Shown here: piece by piece, positions 11,801 to 21,869 of the stretch
Numbering within the stretch: position 1 is the first letter of the stretch
Layout of the letters: each line of letters starts with the position of its first letter
From: Delphinus delphis
Taxonomy: Eukaryota; Chordata; Mammalia; Artiodactyla; Delphinidae
NCBI RefSeq assembly: GCF_949987515.2
Contig: NC_082690.1
Location: forward strand, 104,964,400-105,028,399
DNA length: 64,000 bases
Direction: 5' to 3'
The notes under the pieces: model-generated
What the model was told of the DNA's origin: nothing
Seen by the model: the letters and a program-made list of their open reading frames with translations, nothing else
Database searches by the model: none
Made by a program: the position numbers and the translations under genes

Positions 11801-14800
11801 GAGGTGGGCACACAGAGTCCTCTTCATCCGTGGCCTGCTGGCAGCCCCACGTATCCTGAGGCCTGTGGGCATCGTACAGGCTCAGGTGTGACTGCCCAGC
11901 ACGGCCCTCCGTATGGGCAGCTGGAACCCAGGCTAGTGAGGTCCAAATGGGACCACAGCTGGTTGGCAAGGTGGGACTGCAGGTGGCCCAGGAAAGGAGA
12001 GGAAGGGACAGCAAGAGGTGACTGAGGCGTGAAGCGTGGCCAGGTGTGGCTTTCCCAGACAGCACTCGGCAGTGGGGGGAGATAGCCGGGGACGGGGAGT
12101 GTGGGCTTGGGCTTCCGTGGTCACAACAGTGGCCTCTGCTCTGCTGCCCTCCCAGGCGACCCAGGGGCAGGGGGTTTTACTTCGGGTATCAGGGACACGG
12201 GAGCTGAGGCTTGGCTTTTCTTTTTCAATATTGAGATATAATTCACATAACATAAAATTCATCATGTTAAAGTGTACAATTCAACACATTTACTGTGTTG
12301 TGCAACCTTCACCACTGCCTGATTCCAGAACATTTCCATCACCTTATAAAGAAACCCTGTGCCCATTAGAAGTTATTCCCCTTTTCTTCTCCAGCCTGAC
12401 ACTCACTAGCCTGCTTTCTGTCTGTAGACTTGCCTGTTCTGGACAGGTGGTATAAATGGAATCATATAACATGTGGCCTTTTGTGACTGTCCGTTCACGT
12501 AGCAGAATCCTCTTAGGTTTATCCATACCGTGCGCACACGCACACCAGCACTTCACTCCATTTCCTGGCCAAGTAGTATCCCATTGTCGGGATGGGCCAT
12601 ATTTTCGTGACCCATCATTTGCTGATGGGTGAGTCCTGGCTTTTGAGGTTTGGCCAAGTTCCTAAAGCCAGACAAGGCAGCGCTGGGACCAGGCTTCTGA
12701 GCAGCCACCTGCTGGTCACCCTAGCTGTGGTGGACAGAGCCTTGGTAGGCAGGCTCAGCATTGCTTAGGTCCCTCTGGTGTGGCCACGGTCAGGTCCAAC
12801 AGGGGTGGCTGCCTTCTTGGAGGGAGCGATGACACCCACCAGCAGTGCCCTCCACTCTGGATTCTGGGAGAGGAAGCAGCGACCTTCCAGGGAAGCAGGG
12901 CCAGCAGGCCTGACAGGAGCCTTGGGGGCTCCAGGTCACCCCGGCCCCTGTGTCTTTCAGCATCCGCAGCGTCATGCAGAAGTACCTGGAGGACCGGGGC
13001 GAGGTGACCTTTGAGAAGGTCTTCTCCCAGAAGCTGGGTGAGTACGGTGGGGGCTCTGCCGGCCCTGGGGCTTCTGCCACTTGTCCTGCTGCCCAGGCCT
13101 GGGGGGGTGTGGGCAGGATGACGCCGGGGCCGCCTTCCTGCCCCCATCCCAGCCGACTGGGCTGTGCTCCCCTCTCCCAGGAGGTTTGGCCTCCCAACCA
13201 CCGGGGCAGGGGGCAGGGCAGCCAGCGAGCCCCCCCCCCCCCCCCCCCCCCCCCCCCGCCTCCCCCGGTGACAGCAGGCAGGGCGGTGACGTAGTGCCCT
13301 CCCAGCCCCTGGCCGTCAGCCCCGGAGCCCCCTGAAGGGGCGGGGCCAGCAGTCTCCCAGGGCCGCCAGGGAAGTTCCTCCTTTGGGGTTTGTTTTTGAG
13401 AGTTGCAGCTTCCCCTTGGTGCAGGCACAGCTGCTCGGGGCCGTTGGTAGAACTGACAGGAAGGGGCGGGGCCCTTCCTGTGGCGCCCGCCAGGCTGTGG
13501 TCGCCCCCGCCACCCCCACGGGCCTTCTTTGTGAGCAGCCTGCTTTGGCCGGCCCCTCCGTTCCTCGTCCTCAGTGCCCGTGTCTTAGAGGCTTCGTGGG
13601 TCCACCCCACGGACCTGGCACACAGGGAAGGGTGAGGCGGGGCACAGGGAAGCAGGCTCCGGCCACACACAGCTCCGGCTCTGAAATGGGAGTGGCCCGG
13701 CCTGGCAGGATCGGGGCGTTGGAGGTCAGGCTTAGCGAGTCAGTGTGTCGGGAAGCACGCCGTGTGGGTCCCCTGCCTGTGCTGTGTGACCTGGCACATT
13801 GCTTCACCTCTCTGAGTCTCACCTGGGAGCTAGGACTCAGGAGCCCCGCTGCCGAAGACTGTTGGAGGGCCAGGTGAGGCGGTGGCAGTGAAAGCCCCTG
13901 GCCCATGGGAAGCCCTGGTCACAAGTTACTAAAGGCATACTCTCGAAAGGCCAGTCTGCCCTTACCAGAAGTGCTGGCCGCGAGCTCTGGCAGAGGTGGA
14001 GGTGCCCAGGCAGTGGGGACGGTGCCCCCAAGAGGTGTGGAAAGTCACCCAGCTCGAGCCTGGTCACGCGTGTTGGGCTGGAGGGAGTAGAGACCACCCT
14101 TCCTTCTGCTTTGCCCTCCAGGGCTGCTCTGGGGCCAGGCTTCCGGCCCCCGTCCCTGGGGAGGATGAGGCCTAGCCCACGCAAGGTCTCCCGTGAGCCC
14201 TTCCTGCAGCCCGTCTCACCTCTTCCCTTCCCCAGAGGCCCATGCCCTGTGAGGCCCCCTGCACCAAGGCCACACTCTCTGGCCTGTCCTTCCCAGGACC
14301 TGCCACTGGACAGAAGGGCCCTGAGTTCTACCCATGCTGCCGCACACCGCCTGCCTGACAGGTCTCCCTGAGCCTCGGTTTCCCCAGCTGGACCTGCCCT
14401 CCCTGTCTGCCTGTTTCTCATGGCTGCTGTGAAAATCAGCCAGATGACAGAGGGGGGTGTAAGGCCCAGGGAGAGGGACACCCCCCCGCCCCCACCCGGA
14501 GGCTGCCTTCCTGCCCCCACGCAGCAGCCCTGGCCTGGGCTGGGTGGACCTCACTGACCCTGCACAGCCTGACCGGTGGGTGTGTCGCCCTCCTTGAGGA
14601 GCTACAGGCCCCAGACTGCAGTGAGAGGGTGGGGGACCCAGGCGCCAGAGTCTACTCCCCACCTCTGCCTCACCAGGGCACCTGTCACTTTCTAGCCATC
14701 ATCTGAGGAAGCAGATTCTGAGAGGGGTAGAGATGCAGGCGCCCCGACCCCGAATCCAAGAATCTTTGGTTGGCGACAGCCTCCGAGGCCACCTTGCCCA

Positions 14801-17800
14801 GCCTCTGCCTGGGGCAGAGATCACCTCTGCCACCTCCTTGGCCAGTTCTGCCCAGGAAGCCCCAAGCCCACCCCACCCTCCATGATGGGCAGGGCTCTGC
14901 GGGGTGTGTGGCTCGGCGTGATGCACGATGCTTGCTTTCAGGGTACCTGCTCTTCCGAGACTTCTGCCTGAAGCACCTGGAGGAGGCCAAGCCCTTGGTG
15001 GAGTTCTACGAGGGGGTGAGGCTGGGCTAGCCTGGCCCTGCTGCGCATGGAGAAAGGGGCAGGGCTGGGGCTGCTTTCGCTGAATCTGTAAGACACCCCC
15101 GCGCCCCGCTGGGCCAAAGCTCACCTGTGGGGATCTTGTCCTCTAGATCAAGAAATACGAGAAGCTGGAGACAGAGGAGGAACGCCTGGCCTGCAGCCGG
15201 GAGATCTTTGACACGTACATCATGAAGGAGCTGCTGGCCTGCTCACACGTGAGTGCCCGGGCCCGCATGCTGGCAGGGGCGTGGGGACGGGAGGGGTGGC
15301 CCCGTGGAGAACGAACACACCTCTGTCTTCCCCAGCCCTTCTCGAAAAGCGCCATCGAGCACGTCCAGGGCCATCTGGCGAAGAAGCAGGTGCCTCCGGA
15401 TCTCTTCCAGGTGTGTGCTGGCCTTTTCCCCGCTGCTGCCCAGCCCGGCCGGGGTCCCCCTTGGGCAGCACAGGTCCCAGAGCCTGGTCAGCTCCCACTC
15501 TGGCTCAGCCACCAACCTCCCGCTTCCTCCTGTAGCCATACATCGAAGAGATCTGTCAGAACCTCCGAGGAGATGTGTTCCAGAAATTCATTGAGAGGTG
15601 AGAGCGGGCTGTGAGCGGCAGCAGAAGGTGGGGAAGGGCCGCTCTGAGAAGGGGCGTGGATGGCGCGGAGGAGAGAAGCCAGCCTGCTTTAGTCCCCAAC
15701 GCGCGGGCCCCTGGGGCTGTCTACACGCCAGCGCGGGGGCTCCTAAGAGGTCGTCACCTCCCCGACACTCCCCGACACTCCCGCCCCACCCTTCCCAGCA
15801 CCAGGCACCTCCAAGCCTGTCCAGGGAGGGTCGAAAGGGAGCGAGGGACCACCCACGCATCTTCCCTCCCATGGACTGTCTAGCCCCTTGCTGGGCCCGT
15901 CGGGGTTGAGAAGCATCAGGCTGGTGGTAGGGATGGGCCCGAGAGGACACACTGCCACCCCGCTGCCCAGTGTGGCCTTCACGGTGCATGGGAGTTGTAG
16001 GGAGATTTCAGCTCCACGCAGGGAACAGCTTTCTTAATGTCCCAGCTGCTTAGTCGTGGAGTGGGGGCTTCACAGGGAATGAGTGGTGTGTCCCTGGAAG
16101 TATGCAAGCAGGGATGGGGTGAGCATTGTTGTGGATGTGGTAGCAGGAAGTCGGGGTCAGACTGGAAGACCTCACCTCTAAGCTTATCTCATCCCAGCAG
16201 GAACCCACAGACAGACAGCAGCGCCAGCATTGTGGGGGCTGGGGGCAGCTCGGGCTGGCAGTCTTCCTGGGCAACCCCAGAAGAGGGCACTGCGGCTCGG
16301 GAGTCCAGGGGATGGTAGTGGGTGAGGCCGGCTCACCCCAGCATCATTTCACTCACTTTCTAAGGCTCAACTGAGCCTGGTTTCTTCTCTCGCAGCGATA
16401 AATTCACACGATTTTGCCAGTGGAAGAATGTGGAGCTCAACATCCATGTGAGTGGGCTGGGTGGGCGTGGAGAGCCCCCTCCCTGCTGCCCCTCCCCAGG
16501 GACCCGGGCCCCAGGGCTGGGCCAGGGCCGGGGAGGCCAGGGGAGTCGACCCTTCAACGCCCAGGGGCTGGCTGTGGGGTTGGTGCAGGAGCCCAGCGGG
16601 GACAGCTCAAGGCAGGGAAGCACATGGCGACGGTGGCCCCAGGGCGGGGCCCAGGCATCCTACAGTGACCCCGTTGCTGCCGTCCCCGCAGCTGACCATG
16701 AACGACTTCAGCGTGCACCGTATCATCGGGCGAGGGGGCTTCGGCGAGGTCTACGGGTGCCGGAAGGCCGACACGGGCAAGATGTGAGCACTTGGTGGCA
16801 TGCCTGAGGGAGAGGAGGGCCACGGAGGGGTGCCCTGAATGGGCAGGTGTCCGCAGAGGGCCACACACGGTTCTTGCTCTGTTACCTGCCGTGGCCCCTG
16901 GAGCCCCGGCCCACCAGCACTTCTGCCCTCTCTCTGTCTCTGTGTGTCATACGCTTGTCGTGGTGTCTAGTCTTCCCCACAAGGGCCCTGAGGACTGCCC
17001 ACCCCACCTCACCCCTGGGGCCCTGCACTGCAGGTGCCAGCAGACCGCCTGACCAACCAGCCCCTCCCCTGCAGGTATGCCATGAAGTGTCTGGACAAGA
17101 AGCGCATCAAGATGAAGCAAGGGGAGACACTGGCCCTGAACGAGCGCATCATGCTCTCCCTCGTCAGCACCGGGGTGAGCGGGCAGCTGGCCACCAGCTC
17201 AGCCTTTGGGTCCGAACCTGGCACAGCTTCTGCTGACCTCCTCTCCCACCCCTTCCTAGGACTGCCCGTTCATCGTCTGCATGTCGTACGCGTTCCACAC
17301 GCCAGACAAGCTCAGCTTCATCCTGGATCTCATGAACGGTGAGTGCCCGGCCTGGCCCCAGGTGGACCTCGGGGCTGGGGGCCGGGGTGGGAGCTGAGCA
17401 CCCCCCTGCTCGGCTGCTTCCCTCAGGCGGGGACCTGCACTACCACCTGTCCCAGCACGGGGTCTTCTCTGAGGCCGACATGCGCTTCTACGCGGCCGAG
17501 ATCATCCTGGGCCTGGAGCACATGCACAACCGCTTTGTCGTCTACCGGGACCTGAAGGTGAGGCGCCCCGCCCTCCTCCCAGCACGGGCTGCCCCCGTTC
17601 CCAAGACAGGCCCGGCCCGGCTCCTCGCCTGCGCGCCCCCGACCCAGGGCCCTGTCCCTGGACACCCATACCCTCTAGAGCAAAGACAGCGCCCCAGCTG
17701 GCGTCTTGCCCGGCCGGGCCCTGTCCTGAGCTGCTCGGGGGACGGCTCACTGGGCTTCCTCCACAGCCGGCCAACATCCTGCTGGACGAGCATGGCCACG

Positions 17801-20723
17801 TGCGCATCTCAGACCTGGGCCTGGCCTGCGACTTTTCCAAGAAGAAGCCCCACGCCAGCGTGTGAGTGCCCCAGCCCCCTCTCCCTTCCCGCACCCTCCA
17901 CCAGACCCACTCATGGCCTCCTCGCTCCCACAGGGGCACCCACGGGTACATGGCCCCCGAGGTTCTGCAGAAGGGCGTGGCCTACGATAGCAGCGCCGAC
18001 TGGTTCTCCCTGGGCTGCATGCTCTTCAAGCTGCTGCGAGGGTGAGCGGCCGTCCCGGGGCGGTGGGGGGGGGCGGGACAGAGACAGGCTCTTCCCCAGG
18101 CCAGCCAGAGCGGGGCGGGGGTGGGGGGTGGCGGGACAGAGACAGGCTCTTCCCCAGGCCGGCAAGGATCGTCCATGCTGCCTGCCTCAGTTTCCCCATT
18201 CCCGTCCTCTGACCTTGGACTTCGGCCTTTCTTGCCCAGGCATAGCCCTTTCCGGCAGCACAAGACCAAAGACAAGCATGAGATCGACAGAATGACATTG
18301 ACCATGGTGCGTGGAGGGTCCCAGCCCGGGGAGGCTGGGCAGAGTCCACGGGGGGCCACAGTGAGGCTGGAGTCTCCTGCGGGCATCAGGGTCTCACCCG
18401 CCAGCAGCCATCTCCAGCCGCTTAACCCCACTCTGGCCTCCTTCCCTGTAGGCTCTCGTCTCTCTGTCGTCAGAGCAGAGATGCCTGCTAGGGGCCAGTT
18501 AGGAAGCTCTCCCTCTGCTGGGGGCCTGGACCCTCCTGCCCCTGCCCCAAGCAGCCTCAGGAGCCCCAGAGCTGGGATGGGGCCCGGGCCTCTGCCAATG
18601 TCCCCCTACTCCTCCCTGCAGGCTGTGGAGCTGCCCGACTCCTTTTCCCCTGAGCTCCGCTCCTTGCTGGAGGGGCTGCTACAGAGAGACGTCAACAGGA
18701 GGCTAGGCTGCCTGGGCCGAGGGTGAGTGCCTGAGACCAGGGCCATTGTCCCAGGCCTTCCCTCCCTGCTGGGCCCTGGGTGGTGTCCACGCTGCTGTGT
18801 CTAGGCCTCTGCAGTGGGCTGCTGGGCCAGTCTGCCCAAGCCTCTGCCTGTGCCCCTAAGAAGACAAGGCCTGTGTCCTGTCACTGGAGCCTCGTCCATG
18901 GTCCCAGCCTCCTTTGAAGAGTTCACAAGCTGGGGCGTGGCCAGCCCTGCCCAGTGTTCTCAGGGGGAGGGCTGCCTGCGGTGCAGCTGCTGGAGGTGGG
19001 TGTGGACCAGCTTCCCGAGGGGCCTTGTAACACAGATGATGAGGGCAGCAGCCTTTTATGTTTATTAAACATACACTAAGCGCTGGGCATGATGTTGCAA
19101 GATTCACAATATTAAAACTCACGGCAGCCCTACGATGTGGGAACTGCTGTTCTCCCCGTTTTAGAGATGGGGAAACCGGATGAGGTTTAAAGGACTTGCC
19201 CAAGGTCGCAGAGCCAGAGAGTGGCTGAACCAGGAGTTAACCTGGGCCACCTGCCCCACAGCCCAGGCTTTGCCCCCTGGCCTGGGTGGTGCCAAGCCCC
19301 GATGACCCGCTCTCCCTGCAGGGCCCAGGAAGTGAAGGAGAGCCCCTTCTTCCGTTCCCTGGACTGGCAGATGGTCTTCCTGCAGAAGGTAACAGCCTGG
19401 GGGCCGGGGCCGGGGCCGGGTGGGGCCCTCTGTAGCCCCTGCCCCGAGCTGATGCTCAGCCCCTGTTCTGCTGCAGTACCCTCCCCCGCTAATGCCCCCA
19501 CGAGGGGAGGTGAATGCGGCAGACGCCTTCGACATTGGCTCCTTTGATGAGGAGGACACAAAAGGAATCAAGGTACTGGGCCTTGCCTGGCCTCTCAGCC
19601 CTGAGCTCTAAGCCCAGCCCGGCTGGCATCCTCCTCCCTCCTCTGCCCTGTGAGACCCCCATGCCAGCCCCGTCTGCCTGTTGGGCCTCAGGCTTCTCCT
19701 CCCCAAACATCCCTGGGGGCGGCAGTTGGACCAGACCACCCTGCCCTGGGGCCCTGCGGCCAGGCAGGCCTGTGGCCGATGGATGTCTCTTCCCTGGCCC
19801 TGCGGTGAAGTTACTGGACAGCGACCAGGAGCTCTACCGCAACTTCCCCCTCACCATCTCGGAGCGGTGGCAGCAGGAGGTGGCAGAGACTGTCTTCGAC
19901 ACCATCAACGCTGAGACGGACCGGCTGGAGGCCCGCAAGAAAACCAAAAACAAGCAGCTGGGCCACGAGGAAGGTGAGGGTCGGCGGCTGCTGTGGGCGC
20001 CCAGTGCCCACCTTAAAGATCGGAAACAGGCTCAGGTTTCAGCCAAGGTCACAGCCAGAGAGCAGCCGACCCAGGATTCAAACCCGGGCGGAGCGGGCCC
20101 GGCTGAGTCCCCCTCTCTTACTCTCTTGCATCAGACTACGCCCTGGGCAAGGACTGCATCATGCACGGCTACATGTCCAAGATGGGCAACCCCTTCCTGA
20201 CCCAGTGGCAGCGGCGGTACTTCTACCTGTTCCCCAACCGGCTCGAGTGGCGGGGCGAGGGCGAGGCCCCGGTAAGGAGCGGGCCGGGGCCGGGAGCCCC
20301 TGGGGTTGGCGGCTGGCGGGGCCTGTCCCGTGCCCTCACCGCCCACTCCCCGCCCTGCAGCAGAGCCTGCTGACCATGGAGGAGATCCAGTCGGTGGAGG
20401 AGACACAGATCAAGGAGCGAAAGTGCCTCCTCCTCAAGATCCGCGGCGGCAAGCAGTTCGTCCTGCAGTGCGACGTGAGTGGGGGCCCGGGGCGGTGGGC
20501 GGGGGCGGGGCCAGAGTGGCCTTCGGGCCCCCCCTGACAGACCTCGGGGTGTGTGCAGAGCGACCCCGAGCTGGTGCAATGGAAGAAGGAGCTGCGTGAC
20601 GCCTACCGCGAGGCCCAGCAGCTGGTGCAGCGGGTGCCCAAGATGAAGAACAAGCCGCGCTCGCCTGTCGTGGAGCTGAGCAAGGTGCCGCTGGTGCAGC
20701 GCGGCAGCGCCAACGGCCTCTGA
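2885..20723 (+). CDS. GRK2: G protein-coupled receptor kinase 2 (beta-ARK1), 21 coding exons
   Basis: AGC-family Ser/Thr kinase that phosphorylates agonist-bound GPCRs at the plasma membrane so that arrestin can bind. Coding exons: 2885-2997, 12961-13037, 14942-15015, 15147-15248, 15336-15410, 15536-15597, 16396-16447, 16692-16783, 17075-17174, 17260-17338, 17427-17557, 17767-17861, 17934-18041, 18240-18306, 18622-18722, 19322-19388, 19477-19572, 19811-19973, 20135-20271, 20361-20474, 20559-20723. They join in frame to 689 residues, the length of human GRK2. Order: N-terminal receptor-sensing helix ([15 protein letters not shown]), RGS-homology domain (about 54-175), kinase domain (about 191-453) with GRGGFGEV loop at 198-205, YRDLK with catalytic Asp317 and DLG (Asp335; DLG replaces DFG, normal for GRKs), AGC tail, then PH domain (about 558-652) that binds G-beta-gamma and lipid. 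The ERK site Ser670 (PRSP) is kept. All introns are GT-AG. Residue 88 is Gly where I recall Glu in human. The gene appears intact. Confidence 0.98.
4245..4335 (+). repeat. MIR fragment
   Basis: Contains the MIR core order: TGACTTTGGGCAAGTC followed by the CCTCGGTTTTCTCATCTGTG block. Ancient mammalian SINE in GRK2 intron 1. Confidence 0.75.
5340..5515 (-). repeat. MIR fragment (antisense)
   Basis: Contains the reversed MIR core (GCAACTGAGGCTGGGAGAGG then GACTTGGTCCCAGAGG). Ancient mammalian SINE in GRK2 intron 1. Confidence 0.7.
6020..6150 (+). repeat. MIR fragment
   Basis: GGAATCAGGAGACCGGCTTC followed by a CTCCGTTTCCACCTCGGTAA block follows the MIR consensus order. In GRK2 intron 1. Confidence 0.65.
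12214..12640 (-). mobile_element. Antisense L1M 3'-end fragment
   Basis: Begins with TTGAGATATAATTCACATAA and continues through the landmarks typical of the antisense 3' end of old mammalian L1M elements (AAGAAACCCTGTGCCCATTA, then TGGAATCATATAACATGTGG). It lies in GRK2 intron 1, antisense to the gene. The same segment recurs near 27.9 kb and 54.5 kb. Confidence 0.8.
13230..13257. repeat. 28-base poly-C run in GRK2 intron 2
   Basis: An uninterrupted run of 28 C, preceded by CCAGCGAG and followed by G then more C-rich sequence. The complement is a G-run able to form quadruplex. Runs like this are length-polymorphic and prone to sequencing or assembly error, so the exact count is not reliable. 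Confidence 0.9.
18060..18165. repeat. 58-bp tandem duplication in GRK2 intron 13
   Basis: The 30-bp block starting GCGGGACAGAGACAGGCTCT occurs at 18073-18102 and again, identically, at 18131-18160, an offset of 58 bp. Both copies follow G-runs. It lies just downstream of the exon 13 donor at 18042 and about 75 bp before the exon 14 acceptor. Confidence 0.9.
19055..19245 (-). repeat. MIR (antisense) in GRK2 intron 15
   Basis: Contains the reversed MIR core: TTTTAGAGATGGGGAAACCG, then ACTTGCCCAAGGTCGCAGAG. One of the better-preserved MIR copies in the window. Confidence 0.85.
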
Positions 20724-21860
20724 CCTGCTGCCGCCACCCGCCCGGCCGCCCTCCTGCCCGCCCGCCTTTTATAAACCTCTAATTTATTTTGTTGAATTTT
20801 TATTATTTGTTTTCCCGCCAAGCGGAAAAGGTTTTATTTTGTAATTATTGTGATTTCCTGTGGCCCCAGCCTGGCCCAGCCCCCAGGGAGGGGCCCGCTT
20901 GCCTTGGCTCCCGCTGCCGCCCACCCAGCCACTGTCCAGCCACCCTCGGCCCCGCCCCCAGGGGCCACCCACCCCCGGTGTCTTCCCGTGCAGGGAGAGC
21001 AGCCGCCCCCAGCGGCCCTCCTGCCCCTTCCCCAGGGATGGTGCCACGTGGAGTTGGGCCACCTCCAGCTCTGTGCCCACAGCCCAGCTGGGTGGCCCGG
21101 CATTCCCCAGCCCAGGGGAGGCCGCAGGGCAGGGATGCTACTTGAATTTTCCCACCGCAGCCCCTCCTGTAACAGGGACACAGCCCTGCACTGACCTGCC
21201 CTCCAGCTAGTCGGTAGACAAGGGGGCCCGTTGTCTCCCTGACCCCAGGGCCTCCCGCGTGACTTAGGCTCCTGCACCCTTTCTTGGGAAGGGTCCCCCG
21301 TTCCCACCTTCCCTGGACACCGTGGGGCTTGGCCAGGAGGGTGGTGTTGGCAGCGGCTGCTGCTGCCCTCACTGAAGCCCCCTCTTCTTCCCACCCCAAG
21401 CGCCCAGGCTCAGGGACCACAGAAAAGGCACCTGTGGATTGTGCCACGCTGGCCTCGCCTGGCCCCGAGCCCCCCTTCCCTGGGCTGGGCAGGGCCTCTT
21501 CTGCCCAGGACCACAGGGGGCCGGCCTGGGCTGGCCGGGCAGCACAGTGAGAGGGGGCCGGGTGGGGCAGCCCTCCCCACGCCAGGCCGCTCCGTGCGTG
21601 CCCCCGGCCGTCCAGCTCCAGAGCCCCGTGTCCCGTCAGTGCCACTGCCCACAGGGCGCCACCTCGCCCGCAGCATGCCCCCTCATGCCAGTCGCTGCCG
21701 TGTGTGGTGTCGCGCCCTCTCCCCCGGGGCTGCGTCAGCGGGCCCTCCACTCCCATCTACTCACCCCACCCCCCCGGGGCGTCTCTTTGCCGATTTTTGA
21801 ATGTGATTTTAAAGAGTGAAAAATGATATACGCGTTTTTATAAAAAATGGTGCCTGACTC
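20724..21860 (+). other. GRK2: GRK2 3' UTR
   Basis: After the stop codon the sequence stays C-rich with an AU-rich patch (about 20765-20850) and ends in a CGCGTTTTTATAAAAAATGG block that I recall as the 3' end of the mammalian GRK2 mRNA. No AATAAA is present near the end. The extent is estimated by similarity to the human transcript length, not proven. Confidence 0.55.
21839..21844 (+). terminator. GRK2: Probable non-canonical poly(A) signal of GRK2 (TATAAA)
   Basis: TATAAA is a known weak variant of AATAAA and lies at the presumed 3' end. An earlier TATAAA at 20770-20775, only 47 nt after the stop codon, could serve a short 3' UTR form. Which is used cannot be told from sequence. Confidence 0.4.
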
Positions 21861-21869
21861 CTTGGCTGT

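Larger units (their letters stand above)
2998..12960 (+). other. GRK2: GRK2 intron 1 (about 10 kb)
   Basis: No second gene was recognised. The intron holds MIR fragments (about 4245-4335, 5340-5515, 6020-6150), an antisense L1 fragment near its 3' end (about 12214-12640), and two AT-richer patches with homeodomain-like TAATTA/ATTAAT words (about 6230-6310 and 6960-7020). A long open frame from 3226 to 4455 reflects low stop density and has no domain I recognise. Confidence 0.7.

Noticed and set aside
15755..15790. Short direct repeats (CCCCGACACTC twice) as a CRISPR-like or minisatellite array
   Set aside because: Only two copies with no spacers; a chance tandem duplication in GRK2 intron 6. 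No CRISPR array exists in the window.
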